From Dipteris shenzhenensis (taxonomy: Eukaryota; Polypodiophyta; Polypodiopsida; Gleicheniales), in NCBI GenBank assembly GCA_047967505.1, contig CM106541.1: a DNA stretch of 64,000 nucleotides, one strand, 5' to 3'. Every line of letters begins with the position of its first letter. Position 1 is the first letter of the stretch. The notes below the pieces were generated by a model. It saw nothing but the letters and a program-made list of their open reading frames with translations. It had not been told where the DNA came from and did no database searches. The position numbers were made by a program, and so were the translations under genes. Positions 60,901 through 64,000 of this stretch are shown here, piece after piece.

Positions 60901-62412
60901 CCAACTCCAGCATTGGTTTCCCTCACATTGGGGCTCCTGTCCAGCAGCGCCGCGAAATGGGGCCTCAGCCTCCTGAGAACTAAAGGATCTCTCTCCAGCC
61001 CTGGTGCAGGCATGTGCTGCCTTTCTCAACATCCAATCCACATTATTTTCTATGTTGTTGATGGAATAACATAAAAATAGGACCTGTTTCCAATGCAGTC
61101 AACTTCTATGTTGTTGAAGGAATGAACTAACGGTGCATATATTGCTTTAAATGGCATGAAGAGGCCAAAATAAAAGCCCTTTATTCAAAACATACTAGGA
61201 AGCACAGAATATTGCATTGATTGTTTGGACTCATCAATAAAGAAATAAACAACAGAGATGGATGCATCAAAGACAGAAACAGCTATTAAAATTTCTAGGT
61301 TTGGAACTGTCATCATCAACAAATATTTAAAATGAAGGTTGATAGAAGCCTTTAAATAGACAAGGAAGAACAGCATATGTGCTGTATTGCATTGATTGTT
61401 TGGACCCGGGGATAAGCAAATAAACGACAGAGATGGACGAATTAAAAGACCAACCACTATTAAAATTGATGTGTGTTTCATTTTAATTGTCAACTAATAT
61501 TAAAAATACCTGCACTGCGGATATGCTGATGGCACCGTCGATTGTCCCTGGCCGAATCCCCAAGCCCTGAAGGTGGTGAACGTAAAAGACCCTATTTAAC
61601 GCAGGCAAGTAACAAATCCTTGCTTTGGAATTAAAAGTTCCTTTTGGTCAGTCACAGCACACAAGATGTTCAAACATTAAGCTAGAACCTCACCTGACCG
61701 ATGTCACTCAACAGCAAATCTCCCTCTACCTCACGTTCGATAGCAACATCTGAAGAGTTGAGAAAATAGTTATTTTGACGTTTGCACAAAAAACATAGCA
61801 AGAACCTTAGAATATGAGATCCTTACCTAGCATTGCCTCTGAGATGTCAAGGCCAATCCAATGATGCCTATTTTCAGTGAGAGTTTCACCACTGAGCCCA
61901 GATCCACAGCCTAAAAAAGTTAAAGCTTCAGAGAATCTCCTTCAAAGGAAGGTCCAGATATAACTACTTCCAAAGGGGTGAAAAAAAAGGCTACCTATGT
62001 CTAGAAGAAGTCGTGGCAATCCATCGTCCGGCAAAGCTAACAGCTCTAAAGCCCTTTCGGATAACTTGGCCTGTGTTTTTTAACGACACAAGCGAGGTTC
62101 AATTTGATACTCCTCAAAGCTCCCAGGTTCAAAACTATATTTTGTGATCAATGTGCGACTACTAATAGATTAAAATCCTATTTTTCGTGATCAATGTGCG
62201 TGTAATGGATAAAAATCCTTCGAGACAAAAATGATATGTGGTCTGCTGGGGGCAATCTAATGTATTTTCAGCGGCTGTAGAAATGCAAGAAACATAAGGT
62301 CGTAGGTGCACACCTGAATTTCGATGATGCGTGATGAAGTGGTGTATTTGCGAGCTTCCGAATTGTTGTAGAAGAACTCGGGAGGAGCCTGACGCTCGGG
62401 TCGAGCAGCCAT
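22070..62412 (-). CDS. RID2: 18S rRNA (guanine-N7) methyltransferase RID2/BUD23, complete, 9 exons over 40 kb
   Basis: SAM-dependent methyltransferase that in yeast (Bud23) and Arabidopsis (RID2) acts in the nucleolus/nucleus on pre-40S 18S rRNA, with Trm112 as partner. Exons in order of translation: 62412-62314, 62070-61995, 61910-61827, 61749-61694, 61566-61510, 56428-56379, 56273-56121, 37470-37332, 22237-22070. Every junction is GT-AG and phases close to 293 codons plus TGA, near the roughly 290 aa of Arabidopsis RID2. The start reads [17 protein letters not shown]. Motif I is [13 protein letters not shown] (54-66); the ribose-binding acidic residue lies in WIGLDIS (D80); [14 protein letters not shown] ends the core sheet; [10 protein letters not shown] closes exon 7. 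An acidic linker (206-238) precedes the basic WBS-type tail (239-293, [18 protein letters not shown]), a likely nuclear signal. Introns 5, 7 and 8 (5.1, 18.7 and 15.1 kb) hold nearly all the transposons. Confidence 0.95.
22238..23459. other. Start of debris in RID2 intron 8 (3' end), no gene seen
   Basis: Nothing coding is recognised. A C-rich tract lies at about 23098-23145. About 23305-23345 (GAGCCCATAGATGAGGAGG) resembles the start of the LTR at 54780, so a small LTR scrap is likely here. Confidence 0.5.
23460..24060 (+). pseudogene. Copia reverse transcriptase fragment
   Basis: In shifting plus-strand frames: [12 protein letters not shown] (RT core), [31 protein letters not shown] (the copia YVDD box) and [20 protein letters not shown] (RT/RNase H boundary). 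Stops and frameshifts throughout, no gag or integrase attached. It ends where an LTR-like block starts at 24108. Confidence 0.75.
24108..26970 (+). mobile_element. Ty1/copia relic (gag-protease-integrase) in RID2 intron 8
   Basis: Begins TGTTGGAAAAGTCACC, matching the start of the 35743-36723 LTR for about 60 bp. Gag starts at 24673 ([18 protein letters not shown]) with stops at 24754 and 25072, and continues in 25099-25653. A CCHC knuckle ([14 protein letters not shown]) is at about 25540-25580. Protease [11 protein letters not shown] is near 25770 and [15 protein letters not shown] near 25950. Integrase is 26160-26970 ([45 protein letters not shown]). In the second acidic box the usual D is E ([10 protein letters not shown]). 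RT, RNase H and 3' LTR are absent. Element of the same gag family as 44690-45835. Confidence 0.8.
26971..27735. other. Intronic DNA, no gene seen
   Basis: No recognisable coding sequence or repeat in this stretch of RID2 intron 8. Confidence 0.5.
27736..28232. repeat. Tandem duplication, period about 250 bp
   Basis: CGTCCAAAGGTGAGA starts unit 1 at 27736 and unit 2 at 27986. Both run through CGGGATGTCCTGCTCTAGCC (or a one-base variant), AAGAAGGAGATCTCCAC and TATGCGGGCTGGCCAGAA to a GCGCCACAC block. By eye the units are about 90% identical. No protein family is recognised on either strand. Confidence 0.85.
28310..28800 (-). pseudogene. Unclassified element relic, partner of 18990-19430
   Basis: Minus strand from 28790 reads [20 protein letters not shown], then [14 protein letters not shown]; a second frame gives [13 protein letters not shown]. 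It matches the relic at 18990-19430 at the DNA level (CATTCGGGC, CGTCATG, AGAGAGGAGTTT, ATCCTTTGGGGCTT). Family unknown. Confidence 0.5.
28801..29391. other. Intronic DNA, no gene seen
   Basis: No coding sequence or repeat is recognised between the relic and the LTR at 29392. Confidence 0.5.
29392..29611 (+). repeat. 5' LTR of copia relic C
   Basis: 220 bp starting TGTTGAGAGATCACGC and ending TTTTGTCA, the same family as the LTR at 38-268. It carries CCTAACCCTAACCCTA. The primer site abuts its right end, so it is a 5' LTR read on the plus strand. Confidence 0.85.
29612..29623 (+). other. Primer-binding site, initiator-Met tRNA
   Basis: TGGTATCAGAGC directly after the LTR, complementary to the 3' end of plant initiator methionine tRNA, the usual copia primer. 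Confidence 0.85.
30089..30493 (-). pseudogene. HOOKLESS1-like GNAT acetyltransferase fragment inside copia element C
   Basis: The open frame 30493-30089 becomes strongly HLS1-like from about 30301: [48 protein letters not shown]. Arabidopsis HLS1 has closely similar blocks at the end of its acetyltransferase domain. The first 60 or so residues match poorly, so the frame may be broken upstream, and the protein stops where HLS1 would continue. It lies between the primer site (29612) and gag start (32210) of copia relic C, in the opposite orientation to it. This is a partial gene copy, either captured by the element or inserted into it; it is not an intact gene. Confidence 0.7.
30495..32209 (+). 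other. Expanded leader of copia relic C, non-coding
   Basis: A copia leader is usually a few hundred bases; here primer site to gag is 2.6 kb. About 31000-31370 is rich in GGTCAA, GTTAAC and TTGACC-like words (for example GGGTCAAGTTAACCC twice), echoing the palindrome cluster at 57060-57323. No other protein-coding similarity is seen. Confidence 0.45.
32210..33778 (+). pseudogene. Copia relic C gag and protease
   Basis: Gag starts at 32210 ([20 protein letters not shown]), is stopped at about 32438 and resumes ([30 protein letters not shown]). The knuckle [14 protein letters not shown] is near 33140-33180 in another frame. Protease follows in 33302-33778: [18 protein letters not shown] with an intact DSGA, then [17 protein letters not shown]. 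Integrase, RT, RNase H and 3' LTR are missing; the sequence switches to a foreign LTR fragment at about 33779. Same family as relic A. Confidence 0.85.
33779..33908 (-). repeat. Fragment of the 35743-36723 LTR
   Basis: AGTCGTGGATAGTCATCTGG through GCCCACATGGCAGCCTG repeats 36453-36578 in the same orientation with a few changes. It lies on the far side of the gag at 34290-35500, where the 3' LTR of that minus-strand element belongs, so it is read as a 3' LTR remnant. Confidence 0.7.
34290..35500 (-). pseudogene. Copia gag (minus strand), frameshifted at the zinc knuckle
   Basis: From about 35500 the minus strand gives [16 protein letters not shown], then an open frame 35371-34580 with typical copia gag blocks ([52 protein letters not shown]). 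Near 34790 the frame shifts; [14 protein letters not shown] is read in the next frame at about 34710-34670, followed by [11 protein letters not shown]. No protease DSG box follows and the element ends near 34290. The 263-codon frame is the longest copia gag frame in the window. Confidence 0.8.
35743..36723 (-). repeat. 5' LTR (981 bp) of the minus-strand copia element, with adjoining primer site
   Basis: Minus strand starts TGTTGGAAAGGTCACC at 36723 and ends TCATTTCTAACA at 35743; TGGTATTAGAGCC, a one-base variant of the initiator-Met primer site, follows at 35742-35730. A TATA-like CTATATAAGG is near 36064-36055 (minus). The 39850-40668 block and the start of 24108 belong to related LTRs. 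Confidence 0.85.
36724..37289. other. Purine-rich intronic DNA, no gene seen
   Basis: Includes a GAGAGG run at about 37005-37046 and scattered GTGAGAGTG words. No gene. Confidence 0.5.
37290..37325. repeat. (GA)n / (CT)n microsatellite next to the RID2 exon 8 donor
   Basis: About 18 GA units on the plus strand. On the sense (minus) strand it is a (CT)n tract starting about six bases after the exon 8 donor GTAAGG (donor GT at 37331-37330). Confidence 0.9.
37571..37935. repeat. Degenerate direct repeat array beside RID2 exon 8
   Basis: A unit with GTATNCTGCAGTATT, ACCTAAAGG, TATAGGCCTTT and GTTCAGAAGCACC recurs about 2-3 times with a spacing near 130 bp (about 37575, 37685-37802, 37799-37930). 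No coding content. The rest of the stretch to 38949 holds no gene; a short (GT)/(AC) alternation is at about 38225-38282. Confidence 0.6.
38950..39650 (-). pseudogene. Ty3/gypsy reverse transcriptase / RNase H relic
   Basis: Minus strand, in broken frames: an RT segment [15 protein letters not shown] (about 39545-39500), then RNase H FTVPTDH and ALQWLQTM separated by a stop (about 39130-39090). These boxes are gypsy-type, unlike every other element here. No integrase, gag or LTR is linked to it. Confidence 0.6.
39628..39741. repeat. Tandem duplication of 57 bp
   Basis: ACAACTGGTTGTTCTGAAAC through to AAGAAGGAGACGAGAAAGC is repeated immediately, with three or four differences. Confidence 0.85.
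39850..40668 (-). repeat. Partial LTR related to the 35743-36723 LTR
   Basis: The right end (minus-strand start, near 40668) has CTGGAAAGGTCACCTCCCC then TGTAAGCCCTC. The left part shares CGAGCGTATGTAGACTCTC, the CTGCTCCTACTGCTCC block and TTATAGGGC with 35840-36070. The expected TGTTAGAAA end and primer site are missing, so it is truncated at about 39850. Confidence 0.7.
40680..41046 (+). pseudogene. Copia integrase fragment
   Basis: [20 protein letters not shown] and [14 protein letters not shown], then in another frame [20 protein letters not shown] and [11 protein letters not shown], which are the zinc-finger region and catalytic core of a copia integrase. The run of G at 40978-40994 replaces the expected RGGEY sequence. 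Isolated fragment wedged between two LTRs. Confidence 0.75.
41055..41230 (+). repeat. Short 5' LTR (162 bp) and primer site of copia relic at 41.0-44.3 kb
   Basis: Starts TGTTAGAATTATTATT at 41055 and ends CTTCACA at 41216. After two bases the primer site TGGTATCAGAGC occupies 41219-41230. The LTR is unusually short. Confidence 0.75.
41569..44270 (+). pseudogene. Copia gag-protease-integrase relic, ends at the RT N-terminus
   Basis: Gag starts at 41569 ([18 protein letters not shown]), frameshifts at about 41930 and continues to about 42480. The zinc knuckle has lost its first cysteines ([12 protein letters not shown]). Protease [17 protein letters not shown] is near 42735 and [16 protein letters not shown] in 42890-42940. 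Integrase runs 43100-43850: [59 protein letters not shown]. The last recognised piece is the RT start [15 protein letters not shown] at 44212-44256, then unrelated sequence. A 60-bp tandem duplication (43970-44029, 44030-44089) lies between integrase and RT. Several stops; dead. Confidence 0.85.
44405..44620. repeat. Cluster of TGTACGG-type words
   Basis: About nine TGTACGG, TGTACGA, AGTACGG or GTACAGA words in about 215 bp of the leader/LTR-like DNA between two copia relics. Some are face to face (CTGTACGGACATCTGTACGG), able to form small hairpins. No coding content. Confidence 0.6.
44690..45830 (+). pseudogene. Copia relic D, leader and gag (left part), split by a younger insertion
   Basis: Leader matches 24230-24420 closely (CCAAGTGCTCTCCTC, CCCTCTCTTGGCATC). 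Gag starts at 45209 ([16 protein letters not shown]) and is stopped many times; [20 protein letters not shown] is at about 45735-45795. The frame is cut at 45835 by the 7.0-kb LTR element and resumes at 52870. Confidence 0.8.
45836..46168 (-). repeat. 3' LTR of the LTR/LINE element
   Basis: 333 bp, TGTTAGAAACATGG at the left and TCTCCAACA at the right. Longer than the 5' LTR because its GA microsatellite has about 20 more units. A TATA-like TTATATAGG is at about 46000-46008. Confidence 0.9.
46169..46181 (-). promoter_or_regulatory. Polypurine tract
   Basis: Minus strand reads GAAGGGGGG directly before the 3' LTR start TGTTGGAGA. This is where plus-strand DNA synthesis starts in LTR elements. 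Confidence 0.8.
46182..49540 (-). pseudogene. LINE-type ORF2: AP-like endonuclease, reverse transcriptase, zinc knuckle
   Basis: Right to left. Endonuclease: [13 protein letters not shown] (about 49530), [12 protein letters not shown] (about 49090-49055), then [16 protein letters not shown] (about 48830-48780). Linker with [16 protein letters not shown] (about 48465-48420). Reverse transcriptase: [17 protein letters not shown] (about 47710-47660), [20 protein letters not shown] (about 47525-47465), [13 protein letters not shown] (about 47400-47355, the YADD box), [15 protein letters not shown] (47304-47260). C-terminal: [14 protein letters not shown], then [19 protein letters not shown], the LINE zinc knuckle (46460-46400). 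The frame then continues without any 3' untranslated region or poly(A) into the polypurine tract. A few stops and frameshifts interrupt it. YADD and CCHC organisation is LINE-specific; copia would have YVDD and RNase H. Confidence 0.85.
49600..50530 (-). pseudogene. LINE-type ORF1: coiled coil and RRM-like C-terminus
   Basis: Right to left, one minus-strand frame gives a charged heptad-rich stretch ([36 protein letters not shown]), then [15 protein letters not shown] and [20 protein letters not shown] followed by [14 protein letters not shown]. The last part is like the RNA-binding tail of LINE ORF1 proteins. [14 protein letters not shown] is encoded twice (48-bp duplication, 49904-49999). 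Downstream, [16 protein letters not shown] is also duplicated (about 94 bp, 49620-49810). Nearly all in-frame stops are TAG in glutamine-like positions. Directly followed by the endonuclease start. Confidence 0.65.
50531..50995 (-). other. Pro/Ser/Ala-rich open frame upstream of ORF1
   Basis: Minus frame 51021-50530 is open for 163 codons: [14 protein letters not shown] repeats, then [12 protein letters not shown] and [15 protein letters not shown]. It begins inside the internal LTR fragment. It may be the disordered N-terminus of ORF1 or simple low-complexity sequence. Confidence 0.35.
50996..51336 (-). repeat. Internal partial LTR with attached PPT and ORF2 tail
   Basis: Matches 45920-46262: LTR part 50996-51240 ending TCTCCAACA, then the PPT-side sequence CCGCCCTTCAGAGCAAAG and about 80 bp of ORF2 tail up to GCAAGTCCAACTATCCAA. 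The first part of the LTR with its GA run is missing. It is more diverged from the two terminal LTRs than they are from each other, so it is older. Confidence 0.85.
51337..52568 (-). other. Non-coding leader of the LTR/LINE element
   Basis: No retroviral-type gag is found between primer site and internal LTR. A minus frame 52394-52026 is open for 122 codons, Cys/Leu-rich, with no known motif. Next to the primer site a 25-bp unit AATTAGGGTTAGGGCAAGGG occurs twice (52502-52551). Confidence 0.6.
52569..52581 (-). other. Primer-binding site of the LTR/LINE element
   Basis: Minus strand reads TGGTATCAGAGCC immediately after the 5' LTR end TTTCTAACA. It fits initiator methionine tRNA and fixes the orientation of the element. 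Confidence 0.9.
52582..52869 (-). repeat. 5' LTR of the LTR/LINE element
   Basis: 288 bp, TGTTAGAAACATGG to TCTCCAACA on the plus strand, near-identical to 45836-46168. Target duplication TTTGC follows at 52870-52874. Confidence 0.9.
52875..53575 (+). pseudogene. Copia relic D, gag end and protease (right part)
   Basis: Resumes the frame cut at 45835: [20 protein letters not shown], the knuckle [14 protein letters not shown] (about 53115-53160), then protease where the catalytic triad region reads [10 protein letters not shown] instead of [10 protein letters not shown] (about 53343). Ends near 53575. Very similar to 25280-26010 of the relic in intron 8. Confidence 0.8.
53678..54779 (+). pseudogene. 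Copia relic E, reverse transcriptase and RNase H
   Basis: [22 protein letters not shown] (53730-53790), [16 protein letters not shown], then [20 protein letters not shown]. The last block is encoded twice because of a tandem duplication of about 163 bp (54053-54216, 54217-54375). RNase [29 protein letters not shown] (54553-54650). Several stops. It lies right after relic D and could be the same element with integrase deleted, or a separate one. Confidence 0.8.
54780..55476 (+). repeat. 3' LTR of copia relic E
   Basis: Preceded by TTGAGGGGG (PPT). Starts TGTTATATGTCGATGC at 54780 and ends TTTCCAACA at 55476. CTATATAAACC near 55142 is a TATA box candidate. AGCCCCCATATGAGGAGG near its start is shared with the LTR at 24108. 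Confidence 0.75.
55477..56120. other. Intronic DNA (start of RID2 intron 7), no gene seen
   Basis: No coding or repeat feature is recognised between the LTR and the exon 7 donor. Confidence 0.55.
56429..57059. other. Intronic DNA (3' end of RID2 intron 5), no gene seen
   Basis: No coding sequence or clear repeat; leads into the palindrome cluster. Confidence 0.5.
57060..57323. repeat. Cluster of 14-bp palindromes of the form TTRACYNYGGTYAA
   Basis: TTGACTCCGGTCAA (57060), TTAACCCCGGTTAA (57080), TTAACCACAGTTAA (57139), TTGACTTCGGTCAG (57169), TTGACTCTGGTCAA (57189) and TTGACCTCGATCAA (57310), plus weaker ones. Each has two inverted half-sites (TTGAC or TTAAC) around a 4-base centre. TTGAC is the core of the plant WRKY W-box. 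Confidence 0.75.
57626..58051. repeat. 350-bp dispersed repeat flanked by 39-bp direct repeats
   Basis: AAATGAATGAGCCTTGAGCT plus CCTTGTAAATTATTCATG occurs at about 57625-57663 and at about 58012-58050, identical by eye. Between them lies the repeat shared with 8170-9060. Non-coding. Confidence 0.8.
58468..60483. mobile_element. Foldback element with inverted arms of about 0.9-1.0 kb
   Basis: Left end TGTTAACCTATGGCAAC; the right end, reverse-complemented, reads TGTTAACCCTGTGGGAAC. The left arm (58468-59344) pairs with the right arm (60483-59493) along almost its whole length: CAAGGGCC, GATGAGATCATTGTG, AATATCTTGAGC, TAAAAGGATGAG, TGATTGATCTCCAT, the CTCCTC run, ACCTATGCTA and GTAGGTGAC. The loop is about 150 bp. 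No transposase frame is present. A clear target duplication was not found by eye. A one-arm relative is at 18412-18668. Likely a non-autonomous DNA transposon of foldback or MULE type. Confidence 0.85.
60484..61207. other. Intronic DNA (RID2 intron 5), possible LTR scrap
   Basis: CCTATAAAAGGGCC near 60890, next to CGACCAGTCTGC and CCGACCTG words, recalls the core of the copia LTRs at 35743 and 54780. No ends or coding sequence are identifiable. Confidence 0.35.
61208..61506. repeat. Direct duplication of about 125 bp abutting RID2 exon 5
   Basis: TATTGCATTGATTGTTTGGA, AAATAAAC.ACAGAGATGGA and CTATTAAAAT blocks at about 61209-61338 recur at about 61386-61507. The second copy ends at the exon 5 donor (GT at 61509-61508). 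Confidence 0.75.
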
Positions 62413-62775
62413 GGAGGCTGGTGGTGGAAGAAATTGCTAGGGCAAAAAGATGGAGGATTTCATGGAGGATTCACGTACATGGAAATGTATGAGAAGCTAA
62501 GATGAATTTCAGCCTGCCCATTTTAAATTTTTATGTTGTTTAATTGGTCATGTGGCAAACATTCTAGTGTAGAGAAGCCAATGGTCGGACCAATAGATGA
62601 AGTTTTTACGTGGCCAGCACGAGAGCGTTTTATGAAACTCTAAAATCTTGTGAAGCCATGTGGTAGATTCGGAGCCGTTTGATCAACTAAACTATTATTA
62701 GCTACTTACAATAGCCCATATAACTAGCAAGTGGCCCATATACTTACAATAGCCCATATAGCTAGCAAGTGGCCA
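62413..62775 (-). promoter_or_regulatory. RID2 promoter with three site II-type motifs in a tandem duplication
   Basis: On the sense strand TGGGCT (62756-62751), TGGGCC (62738-62733) and TGGGCT (62718-62713) fit the plant site II consensus TGGGCC/T, typical of ribosomal protein and ribosome-assembly genes. Two lie in copies of a 36-bp duplication (ACTTACAATAGCCCATATA then GCTAGCAAGTGGCC, 62704-62737 and 62742-62775). A CCAAT box is near 62545. No clear TATA box. Confidence 0.5.
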
Positions 62776-62779
62776 AGCA

Positions 62780-63990
62780 TTCTAGTTTCCTCTATATTGG
62801 TTATTGCCTGCAAAGTTTATCCAAATGTGGTCAATTCTTGAAACTGTGGATTGTAGCCAATGAGTTAATGGATGCTCCTCTTATTCATAGTTGTAAGGAA
62901 TCTTGGCTTTTTTTTTTTAAGTCAATGCTTAAGTCCGCATTGATAAAAGTGTCTGTTGCATTTGTAGTAAATGTCAGGAGTGATTCCAGCGCTTTTGAAA
63001 GTATTGCAATTTTTGTTTGTGGATGTTTGTAAACATTGATTATAGCCACTTCCTACATTGAATTTGATAGGAATATTGTAACACTTGAGCTCCTCCTTCA
63101 ATGTAATATTCATTTTTTATAACTTTCACGTATGGTTTGTTGTACGTTGTAATTCCCACCTCCTCTTCCTTTGCAATGTGGCAAAATCCTTGTATGGTAT
63201 GTGCATTCTTATGCTGTGCATGCGTCTCTTGTAGACAGAGTATTGTTGTAGACATGATACTTGGGCAACTTTGAATGTCTTTCTTGTGCGTGAGTAGTGA
63301 TCTTGTGTTTAGTGATTGAATGACATGTTGTCGGGTATGCACCTCAAAGAAGTCTATCTGTGAGAGTTTCCATTGCGATTCTTTTCGGGGCCGATTTATT
63401 TCATTGAGCACCATTGTGTCAACCTTGATATGTTTTTCCTCAATGTTGTTTAGCAAGAATAGTTTTGTAGGATCTTTTACGCTTCTCATTGTAGTTATTG
63501 AATCTTATGATCTTTGCTTTTCTTCTTGTCTTTGGTGTCTTCTTATCATGACTATATTCACTTATTAATTGTGCACGACACAGTTCATGTAGTTGTGGCA
63601 ATCTTTTTTGGTACATAGTAGTGCTTTTTGGCTCCATCTTCTCTAATTGCCACCTTCATTTTAATAACATTGTGCGCTCATCAAGAGGGCTAGTGTTTAT
63701 GTGTGTCTTCTAGTACTACTCGTAAAAGGTAGCGATAACGTAAGATAGACAGCTTGTTAAGCGGTTATGTGTTAAGTATTCAAAATTGCATTTCTTGTTT
63801 TGCACACACGCTCATTGGCTGGTGCCTTTGATATTATACTCTCATTTAATGCTTGCTTAACTGCTTCTTTGGTGGCTTTGTCTTCCTTTGCTATGTATGA
63901 AGTGCAATAACCATGCGGGTTGAGAATGAATTGATGTATGTGTTCACTCTCCAAAATATTGTTGCTATAGGATTGAAATTATTTATGAAG
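62780..63990 (-). pseudogene. Helentron-type relic: helicase pieces and endonuclease
   Basis: Right to left, in broken frames: FILNPHGYCTSYIAKEDKA and APANERVCKTRNAILNT (63950-63775), AVYLTLSLPFTSSTRRHT then INTSPLDERTMLLK (63755-63670), RRKAKIIRFNNYNE (about 63530), all typical of the Helitron helicase region. The frame then jumps to the Pif1 C-terminus VKDPTKLFLLNN (63480-63440), missing the helicase core. It goes on into an EEP endonuclease: LNTRSLLTHKKDIQ, STTILCLQETHAQ (63320-63230), VYKHPQTKIAILSKALESLL and an LDH-like end. Helicase followed by EEP endonuclease is the Helentron (Helitron2) order. The Rep domain, if present, is beyond the window. Dead. Confidence 0.7.
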
Positions 63991-64000
63991 ATATATTTTG

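Noticed and set aside
60850-61041. Minus-strand frame beginning near a Trp codon, first considered as RID2 exon 6
   Set aside because: The true exon 6 ([16 protein letters not shown]) is at 56428-56379 with proper splice sites and phase; this frame does not match the family.

Overview
This is nuclear DNA from a land plant with a large, repeat-rich genome. Two plant-type housekeeping genes, each split by very long introns, sit among degenerate Ty1/copia retrotransposons, one Ty3/gypsy relic, LINE relics, a Helentron-type relic, a large foldback element and many microsatellites. Long introns and old copia debris suit a fern, lycophyte or gymnosperm; the sequence alone does not decide which.

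Two complete host genes were rebuilt by hand from splice sites and protein similarity, both on the minus strand. The first is the 18S rRNA (guanine-N7) methyltransferase RID2/BUD23 (293 aa, 9 exons, 62412 down to 22070). It spans about 40.3 kb because introns 5, 7 and 8 are about 5.1, 18.7 and 15.1 kb. The second lies about 5 kb downstream: organellar phenylalanine-tRNA ligase (450 aa, 10 exons, 16975 down to 7672), with 4.6 and 2.4 kb introns that also hold repeats. One gene works in ribosome maturation, the other in chloroplast/mitochondrial translation. Nothing suggests joint regulation.

Layout: 1-3065 copia relic A (minus). 3066-7671 unclassified and low-complexity DNA. 7672-16975 PheRS, with a LINE relic and a small LTR element in its introns. 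16976-22069 intergenic, with a half foldback copy and an unclassified relic. 22070-37331 last exon and intron 8 of RID2, holding copia RT, gag-pol and gag relics, a tandem duplication and a HOOKLESS1-like acetyltransferase fragment between a copia LTR and its gag. 37332-56120 exon 8 and intron 7, holding a gypsy relic, several copia relics and a precisely bounded 7.0-kb LTR element. 56121-61509 exons 6 and 7 and intron 5, with a palindrome cluster and a 2.0-kb foldback element. 61510-62412 exons 1-5. 62413-64000 promoter and a Helentron-type relic.

The most unusual object is the 45836-52869 element. It has LTRs, a 5-bp target duplication (TTTGC), an initiator-Met tRNA primer site and a polypurine tract, but no copia or gypsy pol. 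Its interior codes, in the same orientation, for LINE-type ORF1 (coiled coil plus RRM-like tail) and LINE-type ORF2 (endonuclease, YADD reverse transcriptase, zinc knuckle) that runs straight into the polypurine tract. A second partial copy of the same LINE/PPT/LTR junction lies inside it.
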